From the NCBI GenBank assembly GCA_964391195.1, contig CAYMLG010000011.1, positions 1-64,000 on the forward strand: DNA of 64,000 bases. Direction: 5' to 3'. The notes beneath the pieces are model-generated. The model ran no database searches. It was not told the origin of the DNA and saw nothing but the letters and a program-made list of their open reading frames with translations. The stretch's first letter is position 1. The number at the start of each line of letters is the position of its first letter. Positions 43,282-51,663 of this stretch are shown here, piece after piece. The stretch comes from JAAYXE01 sp964391195. Lineage in GTDB: Bacteria; Chloroflexota; Anaerolineae; Anaerolineales; UBA4823. Both the position numbers and the translations under genes were made by a program.

Positions 43282-43333
43282 GGTGTCTGCGATATGGGGC
43301 GGGCTGCACGGCCCACCCCATATCGCAGACACC
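43282..43333. repeat. Long inverted repeat, 23-bp arms with one mismatch, 6-nt loop
   Basis: The arms 43282-43304 and 43311-43333 surround tgcacg. The core is ggggcgggc. It is the first of two adjacent hairpins in the 127-bp gap between convergent genes, so the pair may act as a two-way terminator. Confidence 0.8.
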
Positions 43334-43351
43334 TTCTGCATTAAGAATGGA

Positions 43352-43400
43352 TGTTGTGGGGAATGGGACGGGCTCCCAGCCCGTCCCATTCCCCACAACA
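43352..43400. repeat. Long inverted repeat, 23-bp perfect arms, 3-nt loop
   Basis: The arms 43352-43374 and 43378-43400 are perfectly complementary. The arm sequence differs from that of the hairpin 18 bp before it, except for the shared gacgggct-type core. The preceding word aagaatgg also precedes the first hairpin. Confidence 0.8.
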
Positions 43401-43401
43401 T

Positions 43402-45666
43402 CTATCCCTCGTCCAGCATACTCAGAAATACGCTGACCACTTTCGGATCGAAGTGTAAACCAGCTTGCTGCTCGATGAACTGGCGCGCTTTTTCTTTTGG
43501 CCAGGCTGGACGGTATGGGCGCTCCGAAGTCAGGGCATCCCACACATCCACCACGGCGAAGATGCGCGCCGCAAAGGGGATTTGCTCCCCCTTCAACCCG
43601 CGGGGATAGCCAGTGCCATCCCACTTTTCGTGGTGACAGTACGGGATATCCAGTGCCGGACGCAAGTAGGCGATGGGATGAAGCATCTCGAAGGCATATA
43701 CCGGATGCTTGCGCATGATCACCCATTCCTCATCGCTGAGCGGACCAGATTTGAGCAGGATACTGTCGGGGATGCCCATCTTGCCGATGTCGTGCAAGAG
43801 AGAGCCGCGATAGATATGCACGATTTCGGCGTCGCCCACCCCCAGCATGCGCGCCAATCGCTCGGTCATTTCGGTCACACGCTGTGTGTGTCCTTCGGTC
43901 TCTTTATCGCGCAAATCCAGGGCGCGCGACCAACCCTCGATCGTGGCGTCATACGCCAGTGTGAGTTCCAGGTTGGAACGCTGCAGGTTGTTGAATAACG
44001 TCGCCTCATGCACGGCAATCGCCGCCTGGCCGGCGAGGGTCTCTAAAAAGTCCAGCCATTCCGGGTCCGGTTCCAACGGTTTGCGATGGAAGATTTCCAG
44101 CACGCCCGTCACCTGTCCTTTGGCGATCAACGGCACGCCGTGATAGGAGATGAATCCTTCTCCTGCCAGGACCGCGGCCCGCGCGAAAGGGACCCTACTC
44201 TTTGTCAGATTGGGAATGCTCAGGGTGCGCCGTTCGAGCGCAACAATGCCGGCTGGATATTCGTCGAGACGGAGTTGATATTTGGCAATGGCTTCTGTCC
44301 GAAAGCCGTGCCCGGCGCCGTATTCGAGCCGGTGGGTATAAGGGTTGAACAACAAGACGTCCGCCGCATCCACGCTCAACTGCTTCGTGACCTGCTCAAT
44401 GAATACGTTGAGGGTCAGATTCAGATCAAAACTGCTGCCAATGGCCAGGTCAATTGCATGGAGCGCCGCGATGCGCTGCAGGCGACGCTCTGTCTTCTCG
44501 TGGAGCGCCGCGCGGTGGATGGCATTGGCGGCGATATCGCTGATGGCGGTCAGCAGCCGGACCTCTGCGGGGGTGATGTCGCTTTTCCGGGCGACCAATA
44601 ACGCGCCGATCGTCTGCTCTTGGTTAATCAATGGGACACAGGCCACAGCGCGAATATGCTCATCCAGGCCGGCCTGGCCCTCGTTGTCCAGATAAGGCTG
44701 CCCAGAGGTGATGACCTGCCCCCACACGCCCTCGCCTGGGGGAATCCGCTGGCCGGTGCTGGCGGCCCAGGCCCCGCGGGCCAGTTCGATGATCGTCTCT
44801 CCGCTTCCGGGGTCGCGCATTGCCAGGGCTGCCGCCTCTACCTGCAGCAGGTCCGATAACTGATCCAGGACGGCGGGCAGCATCTCGGTGCGGGTTGGAG
44901 CGGTTCGCAATGCGGTGCTCATCGCCGCGATGGCTTCCAACTCTCGCTCGCGCTGTATGCGGCCGGTTACGTCATTCGCCTGGATGAGACGTGCCGGCCG
45001 GCCGTTAAAGGATATTTCATGGGACAGGATATCCACATCGATGAGAGACCCGTCTTTCTTACGATGCTTCCAGGGCCCAGACGTTCTCATCGCCGTTTGC
45101 TCCGCCGAAAGGTTCTTTATGAGCGAAGGTATACCTTCCTCTGGACGAATATCCTTGATGGTCATGGCCAGAAATTCCTCCGGCTCATAGCCATAATGCC
45201 GGACGGCAGCGTCGTTGACCTCCAGGAAGGCCAGCGTCTCCAGGTCGTAAACCCACATGGGCAGCGGGTTGTTTTCGAACAGGGATCTATACTTCGCTTC
45301 TGCCTCTCGCAGTGCCCGCGTGCGCTCGTCCACCTGTTGTTCCAAAACCTGGTTGAGCTGGCGCAGTTGTTCTAGCGTTTCCAGGTAGCCCCGCTGAGTC
45401 ATCTCGAAGGGGGCCAGCGCTCCACTTAAAAAATCGGAAGCCATCATCACCTGCCGGGCACCGGCCTTGCGCTGCGGCGAGCGCGTCAGGATGGCTTCCA
45501 GGGCTTCCTGGTGTATGCGGGTCACGTCGAGCACGCCCAGCCGCTTCTCTACGGCCATCCGCCCAACCTCGTACGCTCGATCCAGGGCCACCTTACCTCT
45601 GCCCTGAAGATAGGCTTCCAGGGCAGAGGTGTAATCTTGTCGTAGTTCTTGCAATAAATGACTCAT
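43402..45666 (-). CDS. RsbU_N-PAS-GAF-GAF-HD-GYP signalling protein
   Basis: A protein of 754 aa. Residues 1-95 look like the N-terminal domain of RsbU-type phosphatases (LLQELRQDYTSALEAYLQGR, AYEVGRMAVEKRLGVLDV). A short coiled coil follows, then a PAS domain (about 122-235), GAF 1 (about 240-390) and GAF 2 (about 397-560). The C-terminal HD-GYP domain has His-Asp 625-626 in LLHDIGKMGIP, HHEKWDGTGYPRG (GYP at 686-688) and DVWDALTSERPYRP. HD-GYP enzymes degrade cyclic di-GMP; the RsbU_N domain normally docks partner-switching proteins, an unusual pairing. Its ATG overlaps the stop of the truncated phosphatase gene upstream. Confidence 0.9.
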   Translation of the reverse strand: MSHLLQELRQDYTSALEAYLQGRGKVALDRAYEVGRMAVEKRLGVLDVTRIHQEALEAILTRSPQRKAGARQVMMASDFLSGALAPFEMTQRGYLETLEQLRQLNQVLEQQVDERTRALREAEAKYRSLFENNPLPMWVYDLETLAFLEVNDAAVRHYGYEPEEFLAMTIKDIRPEEGIPSLIKNLSAEQTAMRTSGPWKHRKKDGSLIDVDILSHEISFNGRPARLIQANDVTGRIQRERELEAIAAMSTALRTAPTRTEMLPAVLDQLSDLLQVEAAALAMRDPGSGETIIELARGAWAASTGQRIPPGEGVWGQVITSGQPYLDNEGQAGLDEHIRAVACVPLINQEQTIGALLVARKSDITPAEVRLLTAISDIAANAIHRAALHEKTERRLQRIAALHAIDLAIGSSFDLNLTLNVFIEQVTKQLSVDAADVLLFNPYTHRLEYGAGHGFRTEAIAKYQLRLDEYPAGIVALERRTLSIPNLTKSRVPFARAAVLAGEGFISYHGVPLIAKGQVTGVLEIFHRKPLEPDPEWLDFLETLAGQAAIAVHEATLFNNLQRSNLELTLAYDATIEGWSRALDLRDKETEGHTQRVTEMTERLARMLGVGDAEIVHIYRGSLLHDIGKMGIPDSILLKSGPLSDEEWVIMRKHPVYAFEMLHPIAYLRPALDIPYCHHEKWDGTGYPRGLKGEQIPFAARIFAVVDVWDALTSERPYRPAWPKEKARQFIEQQAGLHFDPKVVSVFLSMLDEG

Positions 45667-45935
45667 CCCGCTGTTCCCAGATAGCGCACTACCGCCACCG
45701 GCGCCTCGTCCGTTTGCCGGATGTACTTGGCCAGTATATGGTCGGCGATGGATTGTACCGGTAGGTGCATTTTCAAATCCGTTGTGAAGTCATGGTGAAT
45801 GCCATCCGTCTCCAGGATCAATAGGTCGCCCGCGGAAACCGGAAGAGTAGCCGCCTTGAGCATTGGCAACTGGTAGCCGGCCACGCCCCCGCGCAGCAGG
45901 AGCCGTTCGCTGGTGGGACCTTGCGCGCTTTTCAT
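45663..45935 (-). CDS. C-terminal half of an RsbX/SpoIIE-type PP2C phosphatase (truncated)
   Basis: A 90-aa remnant. LLLRGGVAGYQLPMLKAATLP and GDLLILETDGIHHDF match the middle and metal-binding end of RsbX/SpoIIE phosphatases, which are normally about 200 aa; the N-terminal half with its first metal ligands is absent. The ATG at 45935 has an AGAGGTG site, so a short protein may still be made, and its stop overlaps the HD-GYP start by 4 bp. The 424 bp upstream show no remnant that I can read. It probably lost its 5-prime part by deletion, and is likely inactive. Confidence 0.7.
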   Translation of the reverse strand: MKSAQGPTSERLLLRGGVAGYQLPMLKAATLPVSAGDLLILETDGIHHDFTTDLKMHLPVQSIADHILAKYIRQTDEAPVAVVRYLGTAG

Positions 45936-46324
45936 AAACACCTCTGTTGGCAAGAATGGCAATTGTACAACGCAAAACAGTTCTGGGCAGCGCCATTTAC
46001 CGGGAATCCGGCGATGTTGTTACCAGCGCTCAAGCTCGGGGGTGACACTCAGCCCTACGAGTTTCGCGCGCTTAGATGGGGGTATGAAGCGAATTTACTG
46101 AGTAACCAGGCAACCTGCGGACTGGAAAGTTGTCGGCGCCTAAGAGAAGTAAGGTGTGGGAGCTTGATGTCCGATCTGCAACTATTTTTGCTGGGCTAAT
46201 ACATACATTTTATAGAGAAGTGTCGGTTTTGTCTGTATCAACAAAGTAACTTAACAAAAATGATAAGTATTGGCGCCTTTGGGGCGAGGCGCCTCCTGCA
46301 AAACAATTGCCATCCCGTACCAGA

Positions 46325-46363
46325 CCATCAAGGGCCGTCTCGAATGGAGACGACCCTTGATGG
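46325..46363. repeat. Inverted repeat after the kelch gene, 17-bp arms, one mismatch
   Basis: The arms 46325-46341 and 46347-46363 flank gaatg. It lies about 25 nt past the stop of the kelch gene, where a transcript end is expected, but no T-tract follows. The region 45936-46324 otherwise shows no gene. Confidence 0.55.
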
Positions 46364-46386
46364 TGATTGGCGTCCTCGGCCGGCCC

Positions 46387-48216
46387 TTATTGGGTAATGG
46401 CCGGCAAGTAGATGTTAAAATCATCCACCTTGAGCGTTACCGGGATCTCGATCAAGGGATGGATCGGATCGTTGCTGGTGACCTCTAGCATACCCATATA
46501 TTCGCCCTGATCAAGTCCTGTAGCGTCGAAGGTGAAATTAACGATGCTCACCGCTTGAGAATTGATTAGACCGTCAATTGGATCTACACTCAACCAATTC
46601 AGCGGCGATTTTTCCTCCAATTCCCATTCAAGATTGAGATCCCCTGTATTTTCGAAGAGTATAGGGACAACCCTCTTTGTGTCTGGGGCTAATTGAATTT
46701 CGAGCTTTGATGGATTGACAACCAGGGTAGGAGGATACCTGGCACAGGTTATGGATCGGTAGAGGAAAGCTTGTTGCACGATACTTCCGGTTTCATCCAA
46801 CCTGAAACCTGAACCTATCCACATTGTACTTCCGTCACTATCGCCTTCCGCAAGCATCATTGGGCTGCTCAATTCGGTTTGGTTGGTCCAGGTCGGGTTT
46901 ACCGTATCATATAGCAGTACCCGGTTCGAGTATTGCTCAGTACCCAGGTAGTATTCTTGCCCGCCGGCAACGATCAAGTACCGGTTATTCACCACCGCAT
47001 CTGCCGATCCGGCCGTTCCTCCGCCCGGCATTGGCGCTGCCGCACTCCATGTCCCGGTCTGCGGATCGAAAACTTCAACGCTGTTTAAAACGCTGTCGCC
47101 GCTGCCTGGCAATCCAATCCCACCGGCAACGTAAATCTTTCCATCGATGGTGCCTGCTGCCGGATAGATACGAGCGGATTGCAGCGGCGGATCGGTGCGC
47201 CATCCAGAGCTGGGGTTATAAATGTAGACGTAATTCACTGGTACTCTGCCGGAATCGCTGCCCCCGATCAGATAATATTCACCATTCAGCACAGTCCCTG
47301 CATAACCGGCCAATCCGCCTGGCATGTCCGGCCCCGACTGCCAGGTATTTGTATCTGGATTGTAGATATCCATTGTGTTCAGAATTCCATTCATCATTCC
47401 TGGTATCCCACCTGCGCAGTAGATCAATCCATCGATCTCCACACAGTCGATAGAGATTCGACTTTCAGGCAAGGCAGCGCCGGAATACCAGGCATTTGAA
47501 CTGATCGAGTAGATATCAAGATCTAATAGAGTCCCCAAATCTCTACCCCCAATTCGGTAGAGATGGCCGTCATAATAAACCATCGAAGCGCCAAGGGAGG
47601 GTGAAACGGTGTATGGAGGGGCAGTTTCCTGATACCCACCGATGAGGTAGGCCGTTAGATCAAAATGACCGGAGCCTTGTACTCCACTAAGCCCGGCTTG
47701 AGCGGTTACGTTAGCGGCCTCTTCAGCACCAAATTCAGCCGTCCAGGGGATCGAAACAGCAATGTTCAGCTTTTGCGCAGCTCCTGGCTGGAGCGTAACA
47801 GATGAGGGATTGATGGATACTGGCCAGGCGGCATCCGTGGCAATGGTTAAGCTTTCGGCCTCTGAAGTGTCGTTCCAGAATTCGAGATCAGAGTTAATGG
47901 AGTTGCCGGGACATGCACCCAAAGTCTGGTGTGGTGGATTGGCAACGATGGCCGGGCATGGATATCCAGGTGGAGCATAGGTGATATCATCAAGGTAAAA
48001 ATCAAATCCATCTTGACCGGTAGCCAGGAATCCAATTTTGACCGTTTGCCCGACATAATCTGTCAAATCGACGGTATGCAACCTCCAACATGGGGTCTTG
48101 CAACTGGAGTCATGGCGGTCAATCGGATCGCCGATATCGATATAGGATTCCCCAGGCGCAGAGATCTGCACCTGGAGAAGTTCATTGGGATCAAGTGTTC
48201 CTGCCCGGCCCGCCGG
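46387..48216 (-). pseudogene. 5-prime-decayed secreted kelch-repeat protein
   Basis: An open frame of 610 codons without a proper start. It begins with part of a jelly-roll/anchor-type domain (CWRLHTVDLTDYVGQTVKIG, FYLDDITYAPPGYPC). It then has about five kelch repeats (MVYYDGHLYRIGGRD, IDGLIYCAGGIPG, LNGEYYLIGGSDSG, IDGKIYVAGGIGLPG, VNNRYLIVAGGQEY), an immunoglobulin-like domain (VVNPSKLEIQLAP) and the exported-protein tail FNIYLPAITQ. There is no signal peptide. A stop lies at 48217-48219, but in the next frame the sequence continues upstream as AFLTGGPGRNT, so one extra base near 48193 appears to have broken the gene. Its true 5-prime end is lost under the DUF2200 gene. Confidence 0.7.
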
Positions 48217-48272
48217 TCAAAAAAGCATTATGTGGGTCTCTTAAGTGGGGATTGTCGGTTAAAATAAGCACC

Positions 48273-48626
48273 ATGATAAAACCTCGCATCTATACCATAA
48301 GCTTCGCAAGTGTTTATCCCCTTTATATTGAGAAGGCGGAGAAAAAAGGGCGCACGAAAACCGAAGTCGATGAAATCATTCGTTGGCTCACAGGATATAC
48401 CCAGGAAGGGTTCGAAGCCCAACTGGCAAAACAGGCAGATATGGAGACCTTCTTTGCGGAAGCTCCTCAACTGAATCCTGCACGGGCTCTGATCAAGGGG
48501 GTGATCTGCGGCGTCCGGGTGGAAGAGATCGAAGATCCCACCGTGCGGGAAATCCGCTACCTGGATAAGCTAATCGACGAACTGGCCAGGGGAAAAGCCA
48601 TGGAGAAGATTTTGCGGAAGCAATAA
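48273..48626 (+). CDS. DUF2200 family protein
   Basis: A protein of 117 aa matching the small, highly conserved DUF2200 family: RIYTISFASVYPLYIEKAEK, then KGRTKTEVDEIIRWLTGYTQ and a final KLIDELARGKAMEKILRK. Function is unknown; the fold is mostly helical. It starts at the ATG at 48273; the surrounding frame extends upstream without a start of similar quality. It may have been inserted here, as it cuts the 5-prime end of the kelch gene on the other strand. Confidence 0.85.
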   Translation: MIKPRIYTISFASVYPLYIEKAEKKGRTKTEVDEIIRWLTGYTQEGFEAQLAKQADMETFFAEAPQLNPARALIKGVICGVRVEEIEDPTVREIRYLDKLIDELARGKAMEKILRKQ

Positions 48627-48781
48627 ACCTCCATGCAGCGGCGCATTCCTGCCGTTTAGCATTGTTTTTCATATTCCGCCGGGTTCCATAATCAATCTTC
48701 TGATCTTCTGATCTTCTGCTGCTGCCCTGGTGAGGTGTCTTTTCTCGTTTAAACCTGATTGGTGGTTACGAGTTTTAGGGA

Positions 48782-48828
48782 AGTCGTGTGTGCTTGTGTG
48801 GGTGTAGCCCACACAAGCACACACGACT
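48782..48828. repeat. Long inverted repeat, 21-bp perfect arms, 5-nt loop
   Basis: The arms 48782-48802 and 48808-48828 enclose tgtag. It lies about 55 nt before the reductase start, in the 256-bp gap after the DUF2200 gene. Its arms are unlike those of the cgggct-core copies, but length and loop size match. It could fold in the leader of the downstream mRNA. Confidence 0.75.
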
Positions 48829-48882
48829 GGCTGTATAACTCCATCATAGGTTTCAATTGATGAGGAGGAAAGGAACTCAGTC

Positions 48883-49476
48883 GTGAGAAAATTGATCGTG
48901 CTTGAACATGTCTCCCTGGATGGTGTCATCCAGGCCCCAGGCGGACCAGATGAAGATCCCAGCGGCGGCTTCGCCTACGGCGGGTGGATCGCCTCGTATT
49001 CTGACGATACCCTTGGAACGCTCCTGCGACGGCAGATGAACCTGCCGTTCGACCTTTTGCTAGGGCGTAGAACTTTCGAAATTTGGGAGCCGTACTGGCC
49101 TGAACATGCAGACGCCTGGCCGGGCGTCAACACGGCGACCAAGTACGTCGCCTCGAATACCAGGACTTCTAGCAAATGGCAGCCGTCCGTGTTCTTGAAC
49201 GGAGACCTGGCGCAAAAGGTCGCCGAACTCAAGGGGCAGCAAGGGCCGGATTTGAACGTTTGGGGGAGCGGCGACCTCGTGCAGACGCTGATGAAGCATG
49301 ATCTGGTGGATGCGTTCTGGCTGATGGTTTATCCATTAACCTTGGGCAGCGGAAAGCGCTTGTTTGCCGGCGGCACGATCCCGGCCGCGTTCAACGTGAC
49401 CGAAAGCAAAGTCACCCCGAAGGGCGTCTTTGTCGTGAATTACGAGCGCCTCGCGGGATCACCCCTCAAAAGCTGA
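48883..49476 (+). CDS. RibD C-terminal/dihydrofolate-reductase-like protein
   Basis: A protein of 197 aa of the RibD_C (DHFR-like) family: MRKLIVLEHVSLDGVIQAPG at the start, FDLLLGRRTFEIWEPYWP, then LNVWGSGDLVQTLMKHDLVD and LMVYPLTLGSGKRLFAGG. These proteins bind NADPH and reduce small molecules; most stand-alone members have no proven substrate. It starts with GTG at 48883, preceded by a strong GAGGAGG site. Monocistronic; a long hairpin lies in its leader. Confidence 0.88.
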   Translation: MRKLIVLEHVSLDGVIQAPGGPDEDPSGGFAYGGWIASYSDDTLGTLLRRQMNLPFDLLLGRRTFEIWEPYWPEHADAWPGVNTATKYVASNTRTSSKWQPSVFLNGDLAQKVAELKGQQGPDLNVWGSGDLVQTLMKHDLVDAFWLMVYPLTLGSGKRLFAGGTIPAAFNVTESKVTPKGVFVVNYERLAGSPLKS

Positions 49477-49522
49477 TTTTCCCGTTCGCCTTCCTTCCAA
49501 TCGATAGGTTATTGCTTCGCTG

Positions 49523-50821
49523 TCAGCGCGGGTCGAGCACGCGGCCCATGAATAGGATGGTGTCTGTCGATTCGTCGCGGATGAGGAAGATGAAGGGGCG
49601 GTCGACTACGAGCACGATGGGTTGTTCCTCCATGGGAGCCGCGCCGGCCTTCATACCCACTGCGGAGGCGGCCGCAGCTTCCGTTCCGGCCTCATCCACC
49701 CTCACAAAGGATTTGTGCACCACGTTATCGATAAACAGTTCGCGTTCGCCGGTGATGCCCGAGAAATCGGCCTCGTCGGTGAAGGCGGGGGCCATGCCCA
49801 GCTCGGAGAGCGAGTCTTTCAGTGAGAAGGCAGACAGAAAGGTGAACTTGGGCATGCTCAGATACACCTGCTTCCATGCGAGCGTGCGGGTGATGGCGGC
49901 CAGCCGTTCTGCGTCCAGTGCCGCTTCGAAATTGGCGAACTGCCCTGCATCCGGGACGATCAGCAGCATCGAGAGGTCGCGGTTCTTGTAGGGCAGCGTC
50001 ACCGCCTGATAACCCTTGCCGGCCGTATAGCGCAGCGTTAATTCGTCGGGCTGGGACATCATGTCCACATCTACGCTCGTTCCATCCAGCAAGGTGAAGG
50101 CGCTCGGACTGGTGAGGTTTGCGTCGAACTCATAAGCCCAGAGGGCGTTGAAATATATGGCGTTGGTCAGGATCAGCCGGGTGTCGGAGGTGACTGCGCC
50201 GTCGGGGAGCAGATTTTCAACGCGTCGCTCGGTCTGCCTGGCAATGTAATCATTAATCTGTTGTCGGGCCCTGTTGGGGTTGTTGGTGAAATCCATCAGG
50301 CGCAGGCCCGCGCCGTAATTCTGGGCGATCACATCCAGGAATTCGGGCAGGAAGGTGTAATCCTGCTGTCCCCACAGGTCATTGACCACGCGCAGTTGGA
50401 AGGCCTCGCCGTCCCGCCCGCCTTTTTCAGCCCGCGCGGCGATGTCCTGTTCGAGGGCGTTGAAAGCCGGGTGCAGGCGCTCGGGCGGCAGGGTAAAGTG
50501 GAGGGCTTCAGCCATCTGCTGTTGCGTCTCCCCCTGCGCTCCGGCGTAAGTCATTGCCAGCGCCAGCGAAATACTGTAGGGCGAATAGAACAGGTTGCGG
50601 GCGTTCTCTGCGGCTAGCTGCCGGTAGAGATCCACGGCAAACGCGGCGTTGCCCGCGGCCAGCTCGGCACGATCGGTATCCGGCGCCTGCGAGGCAGCTT
50701 CGCGGGGCTTATTCGACCGGACACTTTTGCCGGCGCCGCCAATCGATGACGCCAGGCCTGAACATGATGCCAACAGGGCGGTGAGGGTCAGAATGATCAG
50801 CAAGCGGGATATCGGGCGCAT
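49523..50821 (-). CDS. Serpin, lipoprotein
   Basis: A serine-protease inhibitor of 432 aa. The ATG at 50821 has an AGGAGAGG site. A lipoprotein signal (LLIILTLTALLASC) anchors it outside the membrane. Serpin signatures are NLFYSPYSISLALAMTYAGA, TRLILTNAIYFNALWAYEF, HKSFVRVDEAGTEAAAASAV and DRPFIFLIRDESTDTILFMG. The hinge GTEAAAAS is of the inhibitory type. The reactive loop continues VGMKAGAAP, so the scissile bond probably follows a small residue (P1 about Gly or Ala), suggesting elastase- or subtilisin-like targets. It could protect the cell surface from its own or foreign proteases. Confidence 0.93.
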   Translation of the reverse strand: MRPISRLLIILTLTALLASCSGLASSIGGAGKSVRSNKPREAASQAPDTDRAELAAGNAAFAVDLYRQLAAENARNLFYSPYSISLALAMTYAGAQGETQQQMAEALHFTLPPERLHPAFNALEQDIAARAEKGGRDGEAFQLRVVNDLWGQQDYTFLPEFLDVIAQNYGAGLRLMDFTNNPNRARQQINDYIARQTERRVENLLPDGAVTSDTRLILTNAIYFNALWAYEFDANLTSPSAFTLLDGTSVDVDMMSQPDELTLRYTAGKGYQAVTLPYKNRDLSMLLIVPDAGQFANFEAALDAERLAAITRTLAWKQVYLSMPKFTFLSAFSLKDSLSELGMAPAFTDEADFSGITGERELFIDNVVHKSFVRVDEAGTEAAAASAVGMKAGAAPMEEQPIVLVVDRPFIFLIRDESTDTILFMGRVLDPR

Positions 50822-51052
50822 GGTTTTCCTCTCCTGTGGTGATGATGGAACCGCGATGGCGGCGCTGATCCACAAAAAAGCGAAAACGCGCCGCCTGTGG
50901 AGTTTAGACGTGGGAGAGGCGCGAATTGTTCCCGGCGTCACAAACAAACACCCTACCTTCAATGCCAGCGGGGATGCCGGCGGCGATCACAATCGCACGC
51001 CCCTATCTCATATTATAAAGCCCGCACAGGACGATACCCCTGCGCTCAGGTC

Positions 51053-51442
51053 TTACTTCTCTGCGATCGTCACCTGGTTGCCGTCCGGGTCACTGACCTG
51101 GAAGAACTTTACGCCCGACCCCGGACCGTACAGGTTGTCCATGATCTCAGTGAGATCGGCGCCCTTGTCATTGAGTGCTTTGTGCGCCGCCTTTATGTCG
51201 GGAGTTGAAAAATAGAAACCCATGGTGCCGGGTTTGGGTGGTTCGTTGCTCGTGGTACTCGACCTGGCCAGCGTTATGGACGCCCCGCCGCCCGGAAAGG
51301 TGAGCGTTACCCACCAGTTGTCATCATCCTGGCGATAGTCTGTCGCTACCTCTAAGCCCAGCTTCTCCGCATAGAACTCTTTCGCCTTCTTCATATCGCT
51401 GACTACCACCGAAACCATCGTGAGTTGGTTGATCGCTTGCAT
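51053..51442 (-). CDS. VOC/glyoxalase-family protein
   Basis: A protein of 129 aa, one vicinal-oxygen-chelate module pair: MQAINQLTMVSVVVSDMKKA, AKEFYAEKLGLEVATDYRQD, then GFYFSTPDIKAAHKALNDKG and GVKFFQVSDPDGNQVTIAEK. Such small proteins act as glyoxalases, dioxygenases or antibiotic-binding proteins; no specific activity can be called. Confidence 0.87.
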   Translation of the reverse strand: MQAINQLTMVSVVVSDMKKAKEFYAEKLGLEVATDYRQDDDNWWVTLTFPGGGASITLARSSTTSNEPPKPGTMGFYFSTPDIKAAHKALNDKGADLTEIMDNLYGPGSGVKFFQVSDPDGNQVTIAEK

Positions 51443-51587
51443 GATCGACTCCTTTCGATTGCCTTTCTACCGGTATGTGCCAATCGTCCTTCTGTAAACC
51501 CGTCGCACCGGGAGGGGGTAATATGACAGGTCAGAGGGATTCTCATCTGTTTCTAATTTGGTAAGGCGCCCCGGCTGATTTTCCTGG

Positions 51588-51660
51588 GCACAGGTGAAAC
51601 TGTCTTGCATGGGGAAACTGCTTGCACAGGTGACCCTGTCTGGCATAGTTTCACTGTGCC
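51588..51660. repeat. Inverted and direct repeat between VOC and UvrA2 genes
   Basis: ggcacaggtgaaact near 51588 pairs with agtttcactgtgcc at 51647-51660 (one bulge). Inside are two direct copies beginning gcacaggtga (about 51589 and 51624), each followed by an aactgtct/ccctgtct word. Unexplained; it lies directly behind the UvrA2 stop, so it may serve as a transcript end. Confidence 0.45.
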
Positions 51661-51663
51661 TTT

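Noticed and set aside
43282..43400. The two hairpins as ordinary intrinsic terminators
   Set aside because: No T-tract follows either stem on either strand, and members of the same family lie between divergent genes; a terminator role alone does not explain them.
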